Below are positions 34,906-49,600 of a DNA stretch of 64,000 nt, piece by piece; position 1 is the stretch's first letter; every line of letters begins with the position of its first letter. The notes below the pieces were generated by a model. It did not search any database. It was not told where the DNA came from and saw only the letters and a list, made by a program, of their open reading frames with translations. Where the stretch lies: IMG/VR virus record IMGVR_UViG_3300027747_002579, positions 1 to 64,000 of that record; one strand, given 5' to 3'. Made by a program: the position numbers and the translations under genes. Source of the stretch: a virus.

Positions 34906-37617
34906 ATGGCTTCTTTTACTGACGCAATACACAAATTCAACCCTTATATACAACAACTTCCTGTAGACGAAATGGTGAAGGTGGGAATGTATAAGCAAGA
35001 ACAATACGACAAAGGGGTTGAGAAAATACAATCATACGTAGACAGCATTGCAGGAATGGATGTTGTAAGAGATGTTGATAAACAATACCTCCAATCCAAA
35101 CTTAATGAATTAGGAAGCAACCTGAAGAAGGTGGCAGGAGGAGACTTCTCCAATCATCAATTAGTTAATTCTGTTGGTGGTATGGCTAAACAAATCATCA
35201 GGGATGAAGGTGTTCAAACAGCCGTTAACTCTACAGCTCTCTATAGAAAGAATCTTAAAGATATAGAAGAAGATAGGAAAGCAGGAAAAGAAAATGTAAA
35301 TAATACAAACAAGTTTCATAAAGATGCTTCACCTTGGCTTAATGGTAAAGCTCCAGGAGAAGCACTGTCTGCAAGTTATTTCAAACCTATAGATGTATGG
35401 GGAAAAATAAAAGACATTGCAAAAGAAGTGGGAGTGGATGAAAGTGATATACAACAAATATATCAAACTGATGCTAATGGTAATCGTATTCCAGAATACA
35501 ATTCTAAAAAAGAATTAGTGGGATATAAGTGGAATCCCATCATGGTGGAAAAAATAACAAAAGGTAAAGATCCTGCAAAAATATTAGATGCATTTAAGAA
35601 TGCCCTCACTTCTTCAGACTACAAACAACTTGCCATTGATGGAGAAATGAACAAGGCTCACTACACTCCACAAATGTTAAAAGATGAAATAATCGAAAAC
35701 ACTAGTGGACAGCTCAAACAAGTGGACAACAATTTATTAATGCTAGAAACAGAATTAATAAATGAGAATTCAAAAAACACAAAAGATGAAGCTACAATAG
35801 CTTCTTTGACAAAACAAAAAGAATATTACGAAAGTTTAAAATCAAACCTTGAAACTTCTGTAAGCAATAGTTTAGCTGCTGTAGATAGAAACCCAGATGC
35901 TGTGCGAGCATCCCTCTGGACAAACTCCTATTTAACTTCTATGTCTAAAGAACTTTCAGGAAGAAGTATTTCTGAAAAGTATTCTGTAAACCCATTATTT
36001 ACAGTGACAATGGAACAAAACAAGTTTAACAGACAATTACAAAGAGATGCTATAGAAGATCAAAAATGGCAGAAGGATTATAATTTAAAAGTGAGGGATC
36101 AATTAAGCAGTGAAGAAAAATACAAATTAGAACTTTTCTATAAATATGGTGTAAAAGTTCCAGGACTTGTAATTCCTGAAACAGACAATAAAAATCTTTT
36201 AAAAGAACCTATTCCTACAAAAGATGATCCAACGTATGCAAAAACTCAAGTGATTGATGAGTTTAACAACAAAGTGACCGCACTTAATGAAACAAATAAA
36301 AAATTAACAATTGAGTATTTTAAAAAAATTTATAGAGGTGCTTCAGAAGAAGAAATCAATAAACACATTTCTGATGCTGCAAAAAATAATAAAGAATCTG
36401 TAGACAATGAGTCTGGAGATGTAAATACATTTACAGCAAGGTTTGCTGCAAAACAGCTTGCTGATTGGAATGTTAATCCTTCAATTATTCCAAAAGAATT
36501 TAAAGGGTTAATTGCACAACAAAAAAATTTAATGAAAGAAGTAAACTACGATGCAAAAAACATACAAGACCACAAAGCTCAAGCATTAGTTGAAGCAAAG
36601 AGAAAAGGACTCTCTGTTTCTTCTACAGATGATATATTAAAAAGTATTTCCAATATACAAACCACAGATGCCAATGGTGCCCCAATGACAATTCCTAAAC
36701 ACGATATTCTTGATTATGTAATAATGGAAGAAGCTAAAGGTTTAGAACGTGATCAGATTTATAATCGTCTATCTCTTAAGTATGGAAAAAACTTTGACAA
36801 ATTTAAAACAACACTGGTAGAAAGTTTAGGAGACAGTGGAGCAGTTGTTACAGATAAAGAATACTCAAAAGCAAAAGATTTATTAAAAAACTCAAAGTAT
36901 AAAGAACTTTCTAAAATAGAAGGTGAAATGTATATAAAATCAGGAACAGTGCAACAGCCTGTGTCACAAGTTATCACTAGAACTAGCGACAATAAACAAC
37001 TCATAAATAGTAAAATATCAAGTATACTTGAACAATATAAAAATGATATAAATGAAACTCCAGGATTTGTTGAGAAAAATCTTCAAACAGTGCTATTATC
37101 AGATGATAAAGGTGCTATAAAAGTTACAACAATTCCTGGAGTGGGAACATCCCCATCTAAACATATATTAACTATTACAGATTCTAAAACTGGAGGGCAT
37201 GCATCTGTAACAATTGATGATGATCAATATGCATACATCACTGGAACAAGAGCTCCTACAGGATTACAACTTCCTAAAACTTTGCAGCAGCTCAATTTTA
37301 ACAAAACAACAAATATGAGCATGACGCACGATGATCCAGCATCAGCATTTTGGGGAGCAGATGAAATGCCAAACTTAGATAAAAATCTTGATTATACAAT
37401 AACTGCTGATTTGATTGACGATGCTGGTGACCCTAACTTAGCTTGGATGAAGGTTTATAAATTTTTTAAGAAAGATAAAGGAAAACTTTCTGCTACATAC
37501 ACTCTTCCCACCCCATATAACAAATATAATCAAGACGGAACACCAAACATGATGTTAGATAGACTTAATCAGTCAATAACGGACGCAGCTATACAATCTC
37601 TTAAAAATATTAAATAA
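34906..37617 (+). CDS. Virion cargo/structural protein (903 aa)
   Basis: I place the start at ATG 34906 (MASFTDAIHKFNPYIQQLPVDEM); an upstream TTG at 34900 is less likely because it overlaps a promoter-like element. The protein is largely helical with charged, coiled-coil-prone stretches (KQVDNNLLMLETELINENSKN) and no visible membrane segment or enzyme motif. Its last stop base is the first base of the next ATG. Place and size suit an internal or ejected cargo protein of a crAss-like virion. Confidence 0.65.
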   Translation: MASFTDAIHKFNPYIQQLPVDEMVKVGMYKQEQYDKGVEKIQSYVDSIAGMDVVRDVDKQYLQSKLNELGSNLKKVAGGDFSNHQLVNSVGGMAKQIIRDEGVQTAVNSTALYRKNLKDIEEDRKAGKENVNNTNKFHKDASPWLNGKAPGEALSASYFKPIDVWGKIKDIAKEVGVDESDIQQIYQTDANGNRIPEYNSKKELVGYKWNPIMVEKITKGKDPAKILDAFKNALTSSDYKQLAIDGEMNKAHYTPQMLKDEIIENTSGQLKQVDNNLLMLETELINENSKNTKDEATIASLTKQKEYYESLKSNLETSVSNSLAAVDRNPDAVRASLWTNSYLTSMSKELSGRSISEKYSVNPLFTVTMEQNKFNRQLQRDAIEDQKWQKDYNLKVRDQLSSEEKYKLELFYKYGVKVPGLVIPETDNKNLLKEPIPTKDDPTYAKTQVIDEFNNKVTALNETNKKLTIEYFKKIYRGASEEEINKHISDAAKNNKESVDNESGDVNTFTARFAAKQLADWNVNPSIIPKEFKGLIAQQKNLMKEVNYDAKNIQDHKAQALVEAKRKGLSVSSTDDILKSISNIQTTDANGAPMTIPKHDILDYVIMEEAKGLERDQIYNRLSLKYGKNFDKFKTTLVESLGDSGAVVTDKEYSKAKDLLKNSKYKELSKIEGEMYIKSGTVQQPVSQVITRTSDNKQLINSKISSILEQYKNDINETPGFVEKNLQTVLLSDDKGAIKVTTIPGVGTSPSKHILTITDSKTGGHASVTIDDDQYAYITGTRAPTGLQLPKTLQQLNFNKTTNMSMTHDDPASAFWGADEMPNLDKNLDYTITADLIDDAGDPNLAWMKVYKFFKKDKGKLSATYTLPTPYNKYNQDGTPNMMLDRLNQSITDAAIQSLKNIK

Positions 37618-40600
37618 TGCCAGAACAAATCAATGTTGAAAACCAACAAGGTTCTAATCAAGAAATAATAAATCAGAATTTTCCAAAAGAACCTGTTCCT
37701 AAAAAAACAAGTAATGATGTTGAGATAGAAAAGTTGAATGAGATGTTGTTGAAAAACATTCTCAAACAAGGACCTATTCAAAAAAGTGACTTTCCTGTTG
37801 TGTCTACAAAAGACATTCCAACATCTGGAAGATTTCCTTTATATTTTCCTGGAAGGGACAATGAAGAAATGTATGCTCAGGGACAATCAGTTGCTGAGAA
37901 AGCTCGTAATGGTGTAATACAAATGGCAGGTATTGCAGGTACAACATTCATTAATGGTACAGTGGGACTTGTTAATGGAGTTACTGAAATATTTAAACAA
38001 AAAGGAAAGCTTTCTGCATTTTACGATAATGACATGACAAGATCATTTGATGAATTTAACAATTCATGGAATGACAAGTATGCATTATATAAAACTGAAA
38101 GAGAAAGAAGTGGTTCTTGGTGGGAACCAGAAAACTTATTTACAGCAAATTTCCTATTTGACAATATTGTAAAGAACATGGGCTTTATGGCTGGTGCAGC
38201 TGCATCAGGCTTTACGTTTGGAGCTGCATTTAAAGCAATGGGTCTTACAGCAAAACTAATGTCAGCAGGTACTAAAATGGCTGCTGCAGCAGATGCTACA
38301 ATTGCAGCAGAAGTTGCATCTCCTAACATAGCAAAATTGTCTAGTGTTACATCTAAATTAGAAAATTTATGGAATGGTGCTAAACAACAAGTGGGAAAAG
38401 GATTAATGAAAGCTGATCAAGGAATTGTAGCATTTCTTGGTACAACAGGAGAAGCTGGAATGGAAGCTCTTGGTAACTCTCAAGAGTTTAGAAAAAATAT
38501 GATAGATGAGTTTGTCAAAACTCACGGATATTCTCCCACAGAAAATGATTTAAAAGAGATAAATAAGAGTGCTGAGAGTGTAGGTAATTGGTCATTAGGA
38601 CTTAACGTAGCCCTTCTTACAGCAACTAACTATATTCAGTTTCCTAAGATGTTAGGGTCTTCCTATAAGGCTGAAAAGGGCATTATTAATGAATTAGGAA
38701 ATAAGCTTTTTGCTGACATGAGGTTTGATAAAACTTTAGGAAAATATGTATCAAATCTTCCTGAAAAAGGATTTGGAAAACTTCTATATAAAACAGGAAA
38801 GATAGGCTCTTTATTTTTCAATAGAGCAGAAGCATTTGAAGAAGGTGCTCAGTTTGCTATTCAAACAGGTACACAAAACTATTTTGATAAAAAATACAGA
38901 GATCACGAAGCTTCTTTCTTAGATGATGGATTGTTAGCAGGTGCTAAAGAAGCCCTTACAACAGACGAGGGGTTGCTAAACATTTTTACAGGAGGATTCT
39001 CAGGAGCTCTTTCTTCTTCAGGAGCAATAGGATTAAAAAAAGATGAACAAGGTAGACTAAAACCTTCTTTGTTTGGCACTGGTAAAATAGGAGAAAGAGG
39101 ATTTACAGGATATGGTGGAGAAGAGGGAAAACTCAGAGAAGAAAAAATAGCAGCATTAAATAAATCTTTACTAAAAGATAATTTAACTAAAGCATATAGT
39201 AGTGTAAAAGCTGCTGAAATTATTCAAAAACAAAGAGAAGAAGCTATTAGACGAGGAGACATTCTTGAGAGTAAAGATCTTGAGTTTGATTATGCTCATA
39301 CATTCATTGAACCTCGTTTAAAATATGGTGCAAGTGGAACCATTTTTTCTGAAATAAAAGAATTAAAACAACAAGCACAAGAAGACTTTGCAGCATTAAA
39401 AGAAAAAGGAACAGCAGCAGAAACAGATACACAAGAATCATTTATTGCTCGTCTTGACAATTTGAAAGCTCATGCTGAACATGCTATAAAAGTTTATGAT
39501 TCAGTGAATCTGAAATACAAAGGACTTGTAGACAAAGATGGCAAACGAGTGTATAGTGATGAGGTGCTTGAAAAACTTGTGTACGCAGGATCTAAAATAT
39601 TTGATTATAATAGACGAGTTCCTCAATTAGCAGGAAAGCTATTAAGCAAAGGCATAACCACTGCACAAGCCTCTTTGGATGAATATGTAAAAGACAATCC
39701 TTCTACAGAAGCAGTTGAAAAAACATTAGCTGAAATAGAGGATGCAAAGAATGAAAAAAATCTAACAGAAGATGACAAGAAAGATTTAAGACGAGATTTT
39801 CAAGACCTACAAGAACTATCATTAAGAAGAAAACAATTCTTAAATGAGTACAAAGATATAGTGGAGGCTCCTAAGAAGTACGAAGTGGAGAAAAAGAAAA
39901 AAGAAGAAACAATTGTTGATGATGCAGGGAACACTGTTCCAAAGCCTATTCCTACAATAAAAGTAAAAACCAAGAAAGGTGAAAGAGATATTGAAATAGG
40001 AACAGAGTACATGTTAGGAAAAAGAATTTTTAAAAGCAGTTTTGGAGAATCTGAAGTTTTTAAATACACCACCTACCCTACACTCACTGTTATAAAAGAA
40101 AATGCAGATGGGACAATTAAAATAAAAGATGCTAATGGTCAAGAGAGAGATGTAGATAAAGATGTATTGTTAAATTACAATTTAGCCAAGGTTTCTACAG
40201 TGGAAAGTAATATAAAAGCAAAGTTTTATAAAGATAGAATTAATAAAATATATAAATATTACGGAAAGAAAAAAACTATAACTGACAACAATGGTAACAA
40301 GTTACAAGTTCCTGTAGAAGGAATGTTAGGATGGAGTGATAAAACTCGCACTCTATTATTTACATACATGGATGGTGCGGGTAAGATAAAAACCATAGAA
40401 GTGGATGGTAAAGATTTTGTAGCATCTGAAGGGTTTGCACAAGCAAAGATGGTGGAAATAGGTGAGGTGAAACCTGGCGAAGAATATAAATTCAACACTC
40501 CAGAAGAAAAACAAATCACTCCTACACAAACTGAAGAAGAGAAAAAACAATTAGCTGAAGTTATAGCAGAAGAATCAAGAGAATCATTGTTAGAGAAAAA

Positions 40601-43600
40601 AGTTAACAACAGAATTACTATAATTGAGAAATTAATAACTGATGCTAAATCTGCTCTTAAAGAAGCTAATAATAAAATAGAAGCTAACAAAAAGAAACTT
40701 GAGAAATTAAGAGAGCAATTAGAAAAAGATGAACAAAGATTTGAAGAACTTTCTAATGCTAAAAAGCCTACAAAAGAAGCTAGATTAGAACTACAAAGAA
40801 CTTTAGATGCTATTAAATTAGCTTCTGAACAAATTCCTTTTGTAGAAAAAATGATAGCAAATTTAACAGAAGAAGAAGAAGAATTTGATAGGCAAATAGA
40901 ATATCTAACTTCTATGTTAGAGAATGTAAAAGAAATGCCTACAGATGTTAAAGATGTAATCCAAGAATTTGAAGATAATATAAAAGATTTAAACGAGACA
41001 AGAGAAACAATTCAGCAAAGCATTAAAACAGGAAACGATATACTTTCTTCTCTAAAAGATTTATTAACTACATCATTAAAAAAGTTAAGTGATTTTGTAA
41101 GTAAGCTAAAGAGTGAAAATAAAATACCTGTTGTAATAGATGAATACCTCGAAAACTTAGAAAAATTCTATGGAGAAGAGGGAGCTAAACAATTCATAGC
41201 AGAAAAACTTGGATATACAGAAGCTGTATTAGCATTACAAAATCAAATCACTTTATTAGAAGATGAATTAAAAATACCTTCTTCAAAATCTCGTAGTGAA
41301 AATATACAGAAAAATCTAAAAGAGCTAGAAGAATCATATAAGAAGCTTTCTTCAGAACAACGAGTGAAAGAATCATTCTTGATGGCTTTCAAGAATGTAA
41401 TAAAAGAAGCAGAAAAAAGAAAACAAGAGGAAGAAGTTTTTAAAGATGAAAATGTAATAAAGGGTATTACAGATACGGCTGATGTGTCTATATTGAATAA
41501 AACTGTAGACGTAGAGAATGGAGAACAAGACACATTCGAACCAGGTAATCGCAAAGAAGATTTACAAGTGGTAAGTAGTACAACACCCACGCTAACGGAT
41601 CTTCCTCACCACAAACGTGCAAACCTATTTGGAGTGAGATTTCCAAAGCTAAAAAACAAAGCAAACATTCGTGGAATCATTGTCACTTCAAAGAATGAAG
41701 CTTCTTTAGGACTTGTTCCTAAAAATGAAAAAGGTGAATACGATGCAAATAAAGGTTTAATGGTTCATCTAAAAGGTACATCCTCTGTAGATCCTACACA
41801 AACTATAGCTCTTGTTATGGTAGAACAAAATGAGGATGGCACCTTCCATTTCATAGATGAGAATGGTGAAAAAATTGAAAATCCTTCTCCAGAAAACACA
41901 ATCTATCAAGTGTTTCCTGCCACTCTAGATTGGAGTGAACAATACAAAGGACAGAGCATGTTTAGAAAAGGTATTGATGATAATGTAAAAACTGCTCTTT
42001 CTACTCAATTTGAAGCATGGAGAACAAAAACATTACTGTCACCCTCTGACACACTTCACGAAATACAAGCATCTTGGGGCAATCCTGTGTATGTAACCTA
42101 TAAAGAAATAAACAAAGAAGGAAAAGAAGTAGAACAAAGAGACTACAGAGCAAAAACTTCTTTAGAGGATGCACAGCTTGTTAGTGAGTCAGAAATACCA
42201 TCTGCTGATGTGCAAGTGGTTACAAAAAATGATTTATTTGCTAAAGGAAACTTTTCTATAAGTAAGTCTTTAGGAAGAGTGATATTAGTTTTGTCTAACA
42301 GTATTGTTAAACTTAATAACAGAAGACTAAATAAAAATCAAGCTCTCACTATATACAAAGTGTTAAAAGCTTTGTCAGAAAATGTTCAAAAGAACAAAAA
42401 CCTAAAAGATGAGAAATCTCAAAGCATGCTCAATTGGTTGAAATCAACAATCTATTGGGGCTCTAAAGGTATGTCAGAAAGTGCTTCAGTGAGTCAATTG
42501 TGGTTTAATAGAACAGAAGATGGTCTTTATTTATTCTTTGGAAAAAGCGGTAAGCAGTTTGAATTTAAATCTTCTAGCATAGAAGACAACAAATTAGAAA
42601 TAATAGGATTGTTAGAGGAAATGTACACTAACACTAATTCTACAATGCTAGCTAATAGCGTTGCAAAAACTAAAATATACAAAGAGATAATAGACATTGA
42701 TGAAGATGGTAATCTTGTATTTAGAGAATGGGAAAACTATAAAACATATTTGATTTCTAAAAGATACCAAGAGCTCAAGTTTAATGAAGTGACAAAAGAA
42801 GAAAGATGGGTATTTACAACAGATAGAAATGATATTCCTTTAACAACAAACATGCGTCCAATAAAGACAGATGTTGAAGGGGATGTAAATAAACAAGCAG
42901 TGTATTTCACTGTTACAGATTTACAAAAAGATTACACAATTCCTGAAAAGAAAGCTGTCATTACACCCATTGCTCCTGTAACACCACAAGCTGCACAACC
43001 AGCTCCTACAGCTCCTTCAGCTCCTATTGTCACTCCTACACCAGTGGTGGTGGTTGCTACACAACCAATTGTTTCTAAAGAAAATAGATTAATAGTGGAT
43101 GGTGTGACAGAAAATACAAGTCCTGAAGGATATATTTTTACTTATAACGGTGCTACTGGAGGATTTAAATTTAATATTGATAAAACAGAAGATAAAATAG
43201 GCATTGAAGGAATGAAAAAACTTTATGCAGCTATGGGAACAACTGTTAAAGAATTAGATGAATTAGGTGATGAAGAGTACTTTGCAAAATTTAATATTTA
43301 TATTTTTAATAAAGTATTACCCTTAATAGAAAAAGAAGCACTTTTACAACAACAAGAAAAAGAAGCATTAGCACAAGAAGAAAAAAAGAAACAAGAAGCT
43401 GAAAAAGCAGAACAAGCTCCAGAAGCTCCTGCTGGTTCTACAGATGCTAAAGCTGATATAGAAGCTAAGAAAGCTGATGCACAAACAGTTAAAAACAGGA
43501 TGCAGGAAATAGAAAAACAACCTGTATCTATTAATATAACACAAGATGCTTCAGGTAAAATGGAACAAACTTCTGAAGAAGTTATTTCTCAAATAAAATC

Positions 43601-46600
43601 AGAATTAGATAAGATTGGGTTACCATATACTGATGTTGTTGCTAATGATAAAGGGTCTACATATTTTGTAATTACAAAAGATAGTCAACAACATGAAATA
43701 TTAAGGTTGATTAAAACTGGAGATGCATTAGTTAAACCTATGTTAACTAAAGGTAAATGGATTAATCATCTTATAAAAACACAACCACAAGATCTTTATA
43801 ATTTTGTTGATGCAGAACTAGCTGCTTTAGAAACATCTCCTATTGTTAAAGAAACCGCAGAAACTTTAGCAGCAAGAAGATTAGAAGAATTATCAAACTA
43901 TTATGACACCTTTGGTGAAGAAGGTGATTTATTATTTCAAGGTATAGATACTCCTAGTGGTATTGAAAATACTCAAGAATTTAAAGATGCTGTAAAAGTA
44001 ATATATGATAAATATGATAAATTATTAGCTGATCTAAAAGAAACATCTCCTGCTGAAGAAACAGAAGTTACACCAATTAGTCCTTCTCAACAATTAACAG
44101 AAAATGAACAACAGGATATATCTAATGAGTTAGACAATCTTGATGTTTCAACAGACAAAAGAGAAGAAGCAAGAAAAAAACTAAAAGAAGAACTAAAAAG
44201 ATTTGAACCAGAGAATTGGGAACAATTAACTAAATGGCTTAAGAAATTCTTTCCAAATGTTCCTGTATATAGAGTGAAAAATATAATCACGTCTATAGAT
44301 GGAAAAGAAGAAGTTTGGGGAATGTTTAAAGACGGAGCAATATATGTTTATGAAAATGCAGAAATAGGAACTGTCTATCACGAGGTGTTCGAAGCAGTGT
44401 GGAAAATGTTCTCTTCTCCAGAAGAACAAAAAGCAATAATAGATGAATTCAGACAGAGAAAAGGAACATTCATAGACAGACCTACAGGAGAAACAATTAA
44501 ATACTCTGAAGCAACTCCACAACAAATAAAAGAACAACTTGCTGAAGAATTCAGAGATTATATTCTGTATAAGAAAATCCCAGCAAAGCCCACATACGGA
44601 AAACCATTCATTCTGAAACTATTTTCAGATTTAGTGAATTTTATAAAAGAGTTTTTTACAGGAAATAAAGCACAAATTAATACAGCCAATCTATTTGAAA
44701 AAATAAGCACAGGACATTACAATAAACCATCTTTGTATACATCAGCTCTTGCATTAGCAAACAAAGGAGTGATTGATATAGACAGCGTGTTTGCTTCAAA
44801 CTTTAGTGAGTTTAGATTGAAAGGAATTAGACCAAATGTTGTTGGTGACACTCTTCAACAAATGACTTATTCCATTCTCTATGATTTTGTTCAAGGGAAC
44901 AAAAGCTTCTTCAATATTTCAAAACTAGACAAAACAGTTTATGAAAAAATACAAAAAGATGTATACAACACATTTCTTGTAAAATTAAAAACCATAAGAG
45001 AAGAACTAAAAGAACAAGAAAAAGACAAAGAAAAAAACAAGGTGAAAATTGATGTTTTAAACAATCAATTTAATGAATTAGGCTCTATGTATTTAAAAAC
45101 TAAAGAGCAATGGGACGGTATGGTGGAAGAGCACATAGAGTATTTAAAGCCATACAACATTGAGTTTGAAGACGAGGACAAGAATGAAGATAAAGAAGGA
45201 AGAGGAGATTATCAAGATGCAAGTACAATGGATGCTTTCAAGAAAGCTGATGGTGCTATAAAACTTCTTTTGTCTACGTTAGTGAGGGGAACCCTCAAAG
45301 ATGGAAAAAGAGAAACTGGAGAATCTTCTATAGGAGGAGTTACACTACTTCCTCTCACTGAAGTTTTCATAAAGGTGAAAGAAAATGTATACACATCAAG
45401 AACTCCTGAAGAAATGATTGAGAGGATTCGTAAAATGGCTTTGAAAGACTCTAACTATCGCACTCTATACAAACGTCTTACTAAGACAGAATTTATCACC
45501 AACACTTTTAATCCACAAGATTTAGAGAAAGGACATCAGTTGCAGCTCATACAAGCATTGTGGAAAGTGATGAAGCAACAAAAACCTTCTGTTAAAAACC
45601 TATACATATTTGAAAATGGTGAAATTGAAGTGGGTGATTCCAACTTCTCTTCTCAAATCAGAGAACAGAGAAATGAAATAGAAGCAGTTCTTCAAGAAAA
45701 ATTAAGAAATTCTGAAAATCAATATTATTATTATAATGAAAAGTCTGAATATTACGTACGTAAAGCAAATTATGATTCACGTAATTTAGGAAGAACTAAT
45801 GAAGAAACTCTTTCAAATGAATTAAATTCTTTTGGAATTTCTTTCACAAAAGAAGAAATTTTAAAGATAAAAGAAAACGACAGTAGGAAGTATAATATTT
45901 TAAAAGACGCTGTAGAAGGTCTTAAAACTTCTATAAGCCTAGCTCCTGAACTTAAAGCAATTAGTTCAAAATATTTAGATATTAACAAAAGACTTACACA
46001 AATTGCAGCAGTGAGAGTTTCTTTAGACAACCCTGAATATTCTAGTACATTCTTTAATGTAAAAGGAGAACGTGTTCAAACTTTTATTGGAGAAAATGCA
46101 ATGAGTTCTTTATTCAATACACTTTCACAAATTGAAAACCTTAGTGAACTACAAGGAACAAACTTTGAATATCTTCTTACAGATGCATTTTCACAAAACT
46201 CTCGTCTATTAAATGAAATGTTTCATCCAATTAATAATGAAGATCCAAATTCAGGAAAAAAGAAAGTGGAAAACTATGATGACTTATTGTTTACAATTGG
46301 TTGGCAAGATGGAATGATTAATGAACAAACAGGAAAGAATAAACAATCTTCACAACTAAATTATAAAGAAAGACTTATACAAGAACTAAACCTTAATTTA
46401 AAAGGATGGTTTCTTAATCTTGTTCCTGGAGATGCTAGTTTGGAATGGATGGTGTTTATGGGAAATTTCACATCTCCTGAATCTATTAGTAAAGGAGATT
46501 GGACATCTGTGTATAGTAGATTTAGATCATTTCTATATTCTGAAATAGAGACTTCTAGAGAAGACAGAAGTATTGTAAAACTTAGCAAAGAACAAGTTGA

Positions 46601-49600
46601 AAAAGGTGCTACACAAAGAGACTCAAAAGATTTAAGATTTTTCAAAGGAATTCTTTCAGAAAGTCTTCATAACGAACTTGTAAATTCCACTAAAAGTATT
46701 GCTGAGATCCATTTTGCATACAAAGACAAAATAGACGAAGAAGTAAAAAAATACATTTATGACAAAGCGGCAAATGAAAAAGCAACACTAACTGACTATG
46801 GTATAATAGGACAAAGAAAAGAAAAGGACGGTAAGGCTGGAACCTATTATGCCAATGGATTAAATTTTGAAGATGATCAAAATGTTCCAATAGAAAGTAT
46901 TGATAGTCTTATTTTATCAAATGTTATTAATTACACTGTTGCAAACATTGATCTTCATAAACTAATTTATTCTGATCCCTATCAATACAAGGATGAATTA
47001 AAACGTACAAAACTTTTCAACTCTCCTCACCAACCACTTATTGGAAACTCTGATGGAATGAATAAAGCCTTCTCTAAGTTTTATAATGAAGGATATGAGA
47101 AAGGTGATGTTCACTGGACAGAGTTTGAATCAGACATACTTAGATCAATCACTTATGATGATATACGAGGAGTGAGTGATAAAGGTGTTTGGGACGAAGG
47201 TGATGGAGGAGGAAAAATTATTTTCAAAGCATATAGACAATTTAGAATTAGAGAAAGTAATTGGAGTGATGATAACGAGTTGCAATACAGATATGACGTA
47301 GCTTGGGAAAAGAGATATAAGAACGAACAACTTCCTAAAGAAGAACAAAAACCTCTTTCTGAAAAAGAACAAGAACTTTTAAAGAATGGTAATCCAGGAG
47401 TTGCAGATACATATACAGCTACAAAGCCTAAAATGGCAGGCAACAAAGCAAATGGTAAATCTTACAATGATGTGTTATTAGACAAATGTGCGTTGTTCCC
47501 TATATCATTTAGAGTGATGATGGAAATAAATCCAACAGCAAATGCATTGAAGCTTTACAACAAAATGCAAAGAGAAAAGATAGACTATGTAATATATAAG
47601 AGTGGTAGAAAAGTGGGAGCTGAAGAAACAAATCCTGTATACACTGATAAGGGAGATTTTGATGAAACTCCATTTAAGGGAGTGGTAAATGTTCCATTTA
47701 GTATAATAAGTAGACAATCAGAAACTCCTTCAAAAGAAAGTTCAAAAACAAAAATGGGTAGTCAAATCACTAAGATTGGCACTACAAACTTTACAGAAGC
47801 TGGCGTACCAATTGATTTTGCAGACTTTAATAAATCCACTAAGTTTTCTCCAGAACGTTTTTTAGAATGGATGAATCTCACTCCTGAAGAAAAAGAAACA
47901 AGATCTCCTATACACAAAGAACTTCAAAACAACAAAAAACTCATTGATGAAATGAGAAATAACAATTACAAGTCTTTGTTGAAGAAGTTTGGTATAAAAG
48001 AATTTGGAAAGAAGGGTGAGGAGAAAATATACACAATTGATGATGTTAAAAAAACTGTTAAGTTGTTAAGAAAAAATCTTTCTTCTATTAACAACAACAT
48101 GATTGACGCATTAGAAGATTTTGAAAATGGTACAACAATACTAGAAGCTACAAACTCCTATCAACAATTAAGAAATGTTCTCTTTGCAATTGCTGATAAA
48201 CAAGTGATTAGTCCTAAAATAACAGGAGCACAATTAGTACAGATGTCTTCAGATATGTTAGAATCAGTGAGAGCTGAAAAAACAACAATCAATGGAAAAA
48301 CAGGATATACATCAGATGTATTAAAGTTTTATGAAGACAAAGATGGTCAAAGAGTTTGTGAAATAATGGTGAGAAGATGGTTTGACAGTGATATGTCAGA
48401 CAAAGAGTTGATGGATTATTTTAATAATAATCCAGAAGGACAAAAACAAATTGCTGCTCTTGCAGGAATTGCCTATCGTATTCCAACACAAAACAAAAAC
48501 TCTATTGATGTCTTCAGAGTTGCTAAGTTTCTTCCACAAGAGTTTCGTGATGTTGTAATTGTTCCATCTGAATTAGTTCACAAAGTGGGATCTGACTTTG
48601 ACATTGATAAGTTGTTTATTTATTTAAAAAACATTGTTACAGGAAGAGATGGTAAACCTAAGCTTATAGAATTTTTAGATGATAATAATTCTACAATAGA
48701 AGAAAGATATCTTAATTGGATAAGAAGTAATGCAAATCTTGATACTAGAAATTACATAAAATTTTTAACTAAAAAATCTGTACAAAATCTTAAATCTAAT
48801 TTTGAATTAGTTCTTTCTAAGATTAAAGCTGATTATAAATTTATTGGAAAAGAAGAAAAAGAAGATCTTTTTCAAACATCATTAGAAACTTCAAAATCTA
48901 ATATAGAATATGAAATATTTGACCAAGAAGCATATCTTCAAGAATTATTTGATATGGGGAAAAAGGTTTTCTGGAGAATGTCAGATGAAACTAGAGGACC
49001 TTTTTGGGAAGTAAGAGATTTTATTAGAAGTAGAAACATTAAAGGTCCTGATGAGATTAAAAGATATCTTTCTCTCACAATTGCTTTATTAGAAGATGAA
49101 ACTACAATAGAAGATGATATTATAAAACTTGAAGGATTAGAAAAAATTTATTCTGAAGAACTCAGAGTGATAGGAGAAACAAATGAAATTATTAATAGAA
49201 TAAAAAAAGAAGCTCTTGATAATTTTAGAAAGAATAAAAAAGTATTAAGTGAAGCTCTTAGAGTAGATAGATCAGCTGAATTTGAAGAATCTTTTGATAT
49301 TTATAAAAACATTAAGTCTCAAATAAGTCTTGAAGCTGCTGAAGAAATTGCGAACATTGATGGTTTGTATACATTTGAAGATTTTAAAAAACTATCTAAA
49401 TATGAACAAAACAATATAGAAGCTTTAGAAAACGCATACATATCTTCTCTAGAAGTACTAACTTCTCATCCTTTAAACTATGAAAAATTAACATCTCCCA
49501 ACTCAGCAAAAGAACTACAAGATTTGTCAATAGAAATTGTTAACAAACTTGGACTTGGTGCATTTGATTATACAAAAACATCAAACTTGTTAGATAGAAG

